Assembly: GCA_900470965.1 (NCBI GenBank)
Contig: UCCS01000016.1
Coordinates: 115,158 to 179,157 of the forward strand
From: Hyphomicrobiales bacterium
GTDB taxonomy: Bacteria > Pseudomonadota > Alphaproteobacteria > Rhizobiales > Rhizobiaceae
Direction of reading: 5' to 3'
Length of the DNA: 64,000 bases
The notes beneath the pieces were generated by a model. It was not told where the DNA came from, did no database searches, and saw only the letters and a program-made list of their open reading frames with translations. Of the stretch, positions 59,457 to 64,000 are shown piece after piece. Numbering within the stretch: the first letter of the stretch is position 1; each line of letters begins with the position of its first letter. The position numbers were made by a program, and so were the translations under genes.

Positions 59457-60533
59457 TCACGGTAGGGTCGGAGCGCTGGAGATAGACGCACGTTCAACGA
59501 ACTCTGTCTGAAGGACGACTTCGCGTCCTGGCCCCGCAAACCCGTTCAAGCGCTCGACGAGAAGACGCGCAGCCATTTCACCGAGCTGATAGACCGGTTG
59601 GCGCACGACCGTTACGGGAGGAGAGGTGACCGCGGTCCAGTCAGCATCATGAAACGAGATGAGTGACAGATCATCTGGAATTGCCAATCCGATCGCGCGG
59701 CTCGTCTTGAACACTTCCAGCCCGATCACGCTGTCGGAGGCGATGATTGCCGTTGGACGATCCTTTCCCTCGAGCAGCCGCTCGGCGATCTGACGCGTTT
59801 GCTCGGGGATTACGGCGCCCATGTGGATCCAACGTTCGACCGGGCCAAGACCGGCCTCGCGACAGGTGCTAAGAAAGCCCTCAATTCGCCTGCGAACGGA
59901 ACCGGTATTGATGTCACCAGGCGTTCGGAAAAGGTGATCGGGCGTGTCGCAGGCCGTGAGATAGGCGATATGCCGGTGTCCCAACGCGATAAGCTGGCGT
60001 GTGACACCCTCGGCTGCCTGCCGGTCGTCGGCAATGACCGTATCAACCTCGAAAGCATTGATGCCGCGGTCCAGCAACGCCAGTGGCCGTCCTGAACCGA
60101 CAACCTCCCGAAGATGCTCGACGTCGGTCTCCTTGGCCGGAGAGACGATCAGGCCGTCTACCCGCTTGGCAATCAGCGTCCGGATCGCGGCTTTTTCTGC
60201 CGATACGTCTTCACCCGAATTTATAAGGATGACGGTAAAGCCGGCTTGCCGGGCGACGTCCGTGATGCCGCGCATCGCGAGGCTGAAGAAGGGGTTTTCA
60301 ATATCGCCCACGACCACGCCGATCGTGCCGGAACGTCCCGTCGTCATACTGCGTGCAAGTTCGTTGGGCCGATAGTCGAGCGCGCGGGCGGCGGCGGTGA
60401 CAGCATCGCGCACCCGATCGCTGACGGTCCCATAGCCGCCCAGCACGCGCGCAGCGGTTGCCTTTGATACGCCCGCCTTGCGCGCGACATCGGCCACCGT
60501 AACGGAGACGGTTTGAGGTGAGTTCGGATTCAT
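59457..60533 (-). CDS. LacI-family transcriptional repressor
   Basis: 358 residues. The HTH is VTVADVARKAGVSKATAARVLGGYG, followed by the hinge DYRPNELARSMTTGRSGTIGVVV that begins the periplasmic-binding-like sensor domain; FVERASI ends it. It is divergent from the ABC operon at 60760. Two identical GAGACCGGTCTC cores lie between them, and LacI proteins bind such symmetric sites in the minor and major grooves. An autoregulated repressor of the downstream transporter is the natural reading; its ligand should be a nutrient carried by the transporter. Confidence 0.93.
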   Translation of the reverse strand: MNPNSPQTVSVTVADVARKAGVSKATAARVLGGYGTVSDRVRDAVTAAARALDYRPNELARSMTTGRSGTIGVVVGDIENPFFSLAMRGITDVARQAGFTVILINSGEDVSAEKAAIRTLIAKRVDGLIVSPAKETDVEHLREVVGSGRPLALLDRGINAFEVDTVIADDRQAAEGVTRQLIALGHRHIAYLTACDTPDHLFRTPGDINTGSVRRRIEGFLSTCREAGLGPVERWIHMGAVIPEQTRQIAERLLEGKDRPTAIIASDSVIGLEVFKTSRAIGLAIPDDLSLISFHDADWTAVTSPPVTVVRQPVYQLGEMAARLLVERLNGFAGPGREVVLQTEFVERASISSAPTLP

Positions 60534-60599
60534 GAAAACTAGCCTTACAAGAGATATTGACGACTAGCAAATGCGAAGATAACAATTGATAAAAGCCAA

Positions 60600-60613
60600 T
60601 GAGACCGGTCTCA
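60600..60613. promoter_or_regulatory. LacI operator 1
   Basis: TGAGACCGGTCTCA, a perfect palindrome with the central CG pair expected for LacI-family sites. It lies 67 bases from the repressor start. Confidence 0.8.
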
Positions 60614-60621
60614 ATCTAAAA

Positions 60622-60635
60622 AGAGACCGGTCTCA
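60622..60635. promoter_or_regulatory. LacI operator 2
   Basis: AGAGACCGGTCTCA shares the perfect 12-bp core GAGACCGGTCTC with operator 1, starting 22 bases further on (about two helical turns, same face). It lies 125 bases upstream of the binding-protein start. Confidence 0.8.
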
Positions 60636-60759
60636 TATAAAATCCATCGAAATCCGACATGCGATCGCATGGGCCGGACGTGCGGTTTCTGCCGTCGCTC
60701 GGATGGGACCCTTGCGTCGTGGAAAATCGTAAACGATACCACCAGAGGAGAATGAAACG

Positions 60760-61593
60760 ATGAAATTTCCCGAGATTGTCACGTCCCCCTTCGCCAGAGT
60801 TCGAGCAGCCCTTTTTGCCATCGCCCTTGGCCTTTCAGCAGGTGCAGTGCCGGCCTCTGCCGAAGACAATCCCTATGGCCTGATCGATCCGGGCGTTATC
60901 AGCGTCGGCACGATGGGTGACGCCAAGCCCTACGCTTTCACGACCGCTGACGGCAATTTCACCGGCTTTGACATCGAACTTTTTCTCAATGTCGCCGAGC
61001 GTATGGGCTTCAAAAAAGAGCAGGTGGTCTTCACCGGCCAGGAATTCTCGGCCCTTATGCCATCGGTCGCCAACAGCCGCTTCGACGTTGCGGCCGCAGC
61101 GATTGGTACCACCGCAAAGCGCAAGGAGACGGTCGATTTCTCTGATGGCTACCTTGCGGGTTACCTCACCGTGTTGACGTCGGATGCCGGCATTACCGAC
61201 GTTGCGGGCCTCAAGGGCAAGCGGCTCGGCGTCGTGCAGGGAACGCTGCAGGAAATCTATGCGCAGAAGAACTTCACAAGTGCCGACCTCGTGAAATTTC
61301 CGGACAACAATTCCGCTGTGTCGGCCCTCAACAACGGAACGGTCGATGCGCATTTCCTCGACTACGAGGCTGCCAAGGACTATTCGGCGCGTTACCCAGT
61401 GCTGAAGGTGGCGATCAACATCCCGAGTTTTGATGCGCCGGCCGGCTTCGTCGTCCGCAAGGGCAACGACGCACTGCGCGAAGCTCTGAACAACGGTCTT
61501 CATGCCGCCATGCAGGACGGAACATGGAAAAAGCTCCACGAAAAATGGTTCCCCGGCACCCCCATGCCAGACGCCTATCTTCCCAAGCAGTGA
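60760..61593 (+). CDS. Polar amino-acid-type ABC substrate-binding protein
   Basis: 277 residues, start at 60760 after AGAGGAGAATGAAACG. A signal peptide ([19 protein letters not shown]) precedes the mature [12 protein letters not shown]. The family 3 fold shows [56 protein letters not shown] and [19 protein letters not shown]. It delivers a small polar ligand to the fused permease-ATPase encoded next; a stem-loop separates the two genes. The repressor and tandem operators suggest substrate induction. Confidence 0.92.
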   Translation: MKFPEIVTSPFARVRAALFAIALGLSAGAVPASAEDNPYGLIDPGVISVGTMGDAKPYAFTTADGNFTGFDIELFLNVAERMGFKKEQVVFTGQEFSALMPSVANSRFDVAAAAIGTTAKRKETVDFSDGYLAGYLTVLTSDAGITDVAGLKGKRLGVVQGTLQEIYAQKNFTSADLVKFPDNNSAVSALNNGTVDAHFLDYEAAKDYSARYPVLKVAINIPSFDAPAGFVVRKGNDALREALNNGLHAAMQDGTWKKLHEKWFPGTPMPDAYLPKQ

Positions 61594-61602
61594 TGCCACC
61601 TT

Positions 61603-61638
61603 CCGGTCCGACCTCTGTCGGTCGGGCCGGCCTTTCTT
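61603..61638 (+). terminator. Intercistronic stem-loop/attenuator
   Basis: CCGGTCCGACC, loop TCTGTC, then GGTCGGGCCGG forms an 11-bp stem with one G-U pair, followed by CCTTTCTT. It lies between the binding-protein gene and the permease-ATPase gene, where such stem-loops often lower downstream expression or protect the upstream message. Confidence 0.6.
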
Positions 61639-61653
61639 GCAAGGGACCATTTG

Positions 61654-63162
61654 ATGAACTGGCTTGAAAATCTGCGTCGCAGCTTCCTTGACTGGAATGC
61701 GATGGCCGAAGTCCTGCCGACCATGATCACTGTCGGCCTGAAGAATACATTGATCCTGGCCGCGGCTTCGACCGTGCTTGGCGTCGTCATTGGCATGGTG
61801 CTTGCCATCATGGGCATCTCTCGCTCACCTTGGCTGCGCGTTCCCGCTCGCGTCTATACCGATGTCTTCCGCGGTCTGCCGGCCATCGTCACCATTCTTC
61901 TGATTGGCCAGGGCTTTGCGCGCATCGGCCGCGAACTCTTCGGCCCGTCGCCCTATCCCCTTGGCATCCTGGCGCTCAGTCTGATTGCCGGTGCCTATAT
62001 CGGCGAAATCTTCCGCTCAGGCATTCAGAGCGTCGATCGCGGCCAGATGGAGGCGTGTCGGGCGCTGAGTATGAGTTACGGCCAGGGCATGCGGCTGATC
62101 GTCGTGCCCCAAGGCGTGCGCCGCGTGTTGCCGGCGCTTGTCAACCAGTTCATCGGCAATGTGAAGGATTCGAGCCTTGTCTACTTCCTCGGCCTGCTTG
62201 CATCGGAGCGCGAGATTTTTCGCGTGGGGCAGGACCAGGCGGTCGTAACCGGTAATCTTTCGCCGCTGCTGCTCGCAGGCATTTTCTATCTCATCGTCAC
62301 CGTGCCGCTGACCCATGTCGTCAACGCGATCGACAATCGCTTGAGACTTGGAAAGCAGCGCCCTGCGATCATCACCAGTGGGCTGGAGGAGGTCAGCGAA
62401 CTCGACGGCACCGGCAGCATATCTCAACCTACATTCAAGGGGGGCAGCCTCGATGTGTGCCGGCTCGGCATGGCCTATGGCGAACTCGATGTGCTGAAGG
62501 GCGTCGATCTTACGGTGAAAGCTGGTAGCGTCACCTGTATCATTGGTCCGTCCGGCTCGGGCAAATCCACTCTCTTGCGCTGCCTCAACCGATTGGTCGA
62601 GCCGAAGAGCGGGGATATCCTTGTCGACGGACAAAGCATTCTCGCCATGAAGCCGGAGCGGCTGCGTCGGCGTGTCGGCATGGTCTTCCAGCACTTCAAC
62701 CTCTTCCCCGATCACACGGCGCTCGAAAACGTCATGCTGTCGCTAACGAAGATCAAGGGCCTGCCGAAGGCTGAAGCCGAACGCATCGCCAAGGCGCGGC
62801 TTGCTGATGTTGGCCTTGCAAGCCGCCAGCATCACCGTCCCGGTGGTCTTTCGGGTGGTCAGCAGCAGCGTGTTGCGATCGCCCGCGCGCTGGCGATGGA
62901 ACCTGAGGTCATCCTGTTCGACGAGGTGACAAGCGCGCTCGATCCCGAACTGGTCAAGGGTGTGCTCAACCTTATGGCCGATCTTGGAAAGCAGGGAATG
63001 ACCATGGTCGTCGTCACCCACGAGATGGGCTTTGCCCGTCGGGCCGCCGATCAGGTCGTGTTCATGGACGAGGGCCGCGTGGTCGAGGCGGGAACGCCCG
63101 AGGCGATCTTCGACAATCCCGAAAGCCCGCGCCTCCAGCGCTTCCTTGCGGAAGTGCTCTGA
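61654..63162 (+). CDS. Fused ABC permease-ATPase for polar amino-acid-type uptake
   Basis: 502 residues from ATG 61654 with AAGGGA seven bases upstream (an in-frame TTG at 61651 is adjacent). Residues about 1-225 are a HisM-type permease with FRGLPAIVTILLIGQGFARIG and the EAA loop MEACRALSMSYGQGMRLIVVP near residue 130. After a linker with VSELDGTGSISQPTF, residues about 270-502 are a GlnQ-type ATPase: Walker A GPSGSGKST, Q-loop MVFQHFNLFPD, signature [15 protein letters not shown], Walker B VILFDEVTSALD. A homodimer would form the complete transporter. Such fusions occur but are uncommon. Confidence 0.9.
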   Translation: MNWLENLRRSFLDWNAMAEVLPTMITVGLKNTLILAAASTVLGVVIGMVLAIMGISRSPWLRVPARVYTDVFRGLPAIVTILLIGQGFARIGRELFGPSPYPLGILALSLIAGAYIGEIFRSGIQSVDRGQMEACRALSMSYGQGMRLIVVPQGVRRVLPALVNQFIGNVKDSSLVYFLGLLASEREIFRVGQDQAVVTGNLSPLLLAGIFYLIVTVPLTHVVNAIDNRLRLGKQRPAIITSGLEEVSELDGTGSISQPTFKGGSLDVCRLGMAYGELDVLKGVDLTVKAGSVTCIIGPSGSGKSTLLRCLNRLVEPKSGDILVDGQSILAMKPERLRRRVGMVFQHFNLFPDHTALENVMLSLTKIKGLPKAEAERIAKARLADVGLASRQHHRPGGLSGGQQQRVAIARALAMEPEVILFDEVTSALDPELVKGVLNLMADLGKQGMTMVVVTHEMGFARRAADQVVFMDEGRVVEAGTPEAIFDNPESPRLQRFLAEVL

Positions 63163-63186
63163 CCACTCGGCAAATGGAGATGACTA

Positions 63187-63373
63187 TGACACGAACGATA
63201 GGATGGGGCGTGCTTGGCTGCGCAAGGAATACGGCGAGCAGGCCGACGCCTTTGCCTCAACCGTTTCAACGGAGGAACCGCTCTTGTCAGGGCTGGATGA
63301 TGCCATCGCCAACATGAAGGCGATTGACGTTCTCATTCGCTCTGCGGGGACCGGCGGCTGGCAAGCCTTCTGA
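63187..63373 (+). pseudogene. Deletion remnant of a Gfo/Idh/MocA-family oxidoreductase
   Basis: The ATG at 63187 opens MTRTIGWGVLGCAR, the characteristic start of Gfo/Idh/MocA dehydrogenases, but only about 14 codons fit before the reading frame changes. From about 63215 another frame continues RKEYGEQADAFASTV and ends GLDDAIANMKAIDVLIRSAG with GGWQAF before TGA, the characteristic C-terminus of the same family. The middle, roughly 300 codons, is gone, and the joining point lies near GGCTGCGCAAGG. It sits between the ABC transporter and an FAD oxidoreductase, so the pathway has lost a sugar/inositol-type dehydrogenase. Confidence 0.7.
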
Positions 63374-63416
63374 TCTCTTTCCCGATCATCACGCACTACC
63401 ACTGAAAGACACGAGA

Positions 63417-64000
63417 ATGAACGACAACATCATCAGTTCAACGGTCATCATCGGAGCCGGTATCTTCGGCGTTTCCACCGGTCTGCAGCTGGCCCGGCGC
63501 GGCATCCGGGTGACCATCGTCAATGACGGTCCGCCGGCCAACGGCGCTTCGGGCCGTTCGCTCTCCTGGCTCAATTCTGCGCGCATGCGCTCCAGACCCT
63601 ATCATTTGTTGCGCATGGCAGGGATCGACCGTTATCGCACGCTGGCTGCACGTAACCCCGATGCGGACTGGCTCCGCTTCGAGGGCGGCCTGACCTGGGA
63701 CGCCGAGGGCGAGGGGAATGAGATCGTTCGGGCCTTCGACTACGAGACCTCGATTGGCTATGACGCTCAGCATCTTTCGGCCGACCGAATCGCGAGTGTG
63801 ACCCCGGGCGTTGATGCAAGGGCCGTCACGTCGCCGGGCGCCATCTTCAATCCGGGGGAGGGTTGGGTCGATTTGCCGAGATTGATCGACCATTTGCTTG
63901 AGGAGTTTCTTACGCTGGGCGGCGTGCTCATTACGGATCAGGGCAAAGCCAAGGTCGTGGTCGAGGGCGGGCGGGCCGTCGGGGTCGACACGACATACGG
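63417..64000 (+). CDS. FAD-dependent oxidoreductase (DAO family), 3' end outside window
   Basis: Open from ATG 63417 to the window end, at least 194 residues. The dinucleotide-binding loop VIIGAGIFGVSTGLQLARRG lies at the start, then SGRSLSWLNSARMRSRPY, WLRFEGGLTWDAEGEGNE and PGAIFNPGEGWVDLPRL, a layout of the D-amino-acid oxidase/glycine oxidase group. It likely deaminates an amino acid or oxidises an amine with FAD. It follows the ABC importer and the deletion scar in the same direction, so it may act on the imported compound. Confidence 0.85.
   Translation, partial: MNDNIISSTVIIGAGIFGVSTGLQLARRGIRVTIVNDGPPANGASGRSLSWLNSARMRSRPYHLLRMAGIDRYRTLAARNPDADWLRFEGGLTWDAEGEGNEIVRAFDYETSIGYDAQHLSADRIASVTPGVDARAVTSPGAIFNPGEGWVDLPRLIDHLLEEFLTLGGVLITDQGKAKVVVEGGRAVGVDTTY

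Noticed and set aside
1..64000. tRNA, rRNA, IS element or CRISPR array
   Set aside because: No transposase, integrase, tRNA-like cloverleaf or regularly spaced direct repeats were recognised on either strand, though a dedicated scan was not possible.

Overview
The window reads as accessory or secondary-replicon DNA of a Rhizobiaceae-type alphaproteobacterium (Rhizobium/Agrobacterium/Sinorhizobium-like). The GC and codon use fit, there is a DUF982-like small protein, and there is a very high density of ABC uptake systems each paired with its own ROK, LacI, GntR, Lrp, LysR or AraC regulator. No rRNA, tRNA, insertion sequence, CRISPR array or replication origin was seen. The organism call is an inference from gene content only.

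Region 1 (1-8161) is the most unusual part. After the 3' end of an AraC regulator there are seven colinear minus-strand genes. In transcription order they are a SARP/BTAD-TPR activator, a protein joining an Asn-Lys repeat tract to a PAP2/vanadium-haloperoxidase-like domain, a cytosolic S8 subtilase, a terminator, a previously hidden 56-codon ORF, an HExxH protein resembling the HExxH peptide-modification (alphaKG-HExxH) family, a ThiF/E1-like adenylyltransferase and a DUF982-like protein. Overlaps at the 3' end show translational coupling. The combination of small peptide, HExxH enzyme, E1-like activator and subtilase suggests an undescribed RiPP-like peptide-modification system.

Region 2 (8.8-16.2 kb) holds a small hypothetical gene, an acetyl-CoA hydrolase/CoA-transferase, a tightly overlapping four-gene phospholipid module (acyltransferase, CdsA, membrane protein, divergent CDP-alcohol phosphatidyltransferase), and a divergent AraC/MFS efflux pair. 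Region 3 (16.4-26.6 kb) is a carbohydrate regulon: GH28 enzyme, sugar ABC transporter, six-hairpin glycosidase, ROK kinase, ROK repressor and the transport ATPase. Four copies of one 17-bp palindrome (TTCGTCAnnnTGACGAA) in its promoters tie it together.

Region 4 (26.9-39.3 kb) is a seven-gene redox operon. It encodes an Fe-S old-yellow-enzyme reductase, three membrane-anchored di-heme c-type cytochromes (RoxA-like), a small membrane protein, a GMC oxidoreductase and a membrane-domain/patatin fusion. It looks like an envelope oxidative pathway for a hydrophobic or esterified substrate, with no pathway I recognise. Region 5 (39.4-43.3 kb) has an alcohol dehydrogenase/LysR divergent pair and an ECF sigma factor with its YCII/DGPF partner.

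Region 6 (43.7-48.7 kb) has an Lrp regulator divergent from a polar amino-acid ABC transporter that ends in a homocysteine S-methyltransferase, suggesting S-methylmethionine or related methyl-donor uptake. Region 7 (48.8-59.2 kb) has a broken regulator remnant, then a catabolic cluster: MBL hydrolase, M20 amidohydrolase, two paralogous isochorismatase-fold hydrolases, a PotABCD-like ABC transporter, a MATE exporter and a GntR regulator. Region 8 (59.5-64 kb) has a LacI repressor with two identical operator cores, a polar amino-acid-type ABC system whose permease and ATPase are fused, the deletion scar of a Gfo/Idh/MocA dehydrogenase, and the start of an FAD-dependent oxidoreductase cut by the window end.
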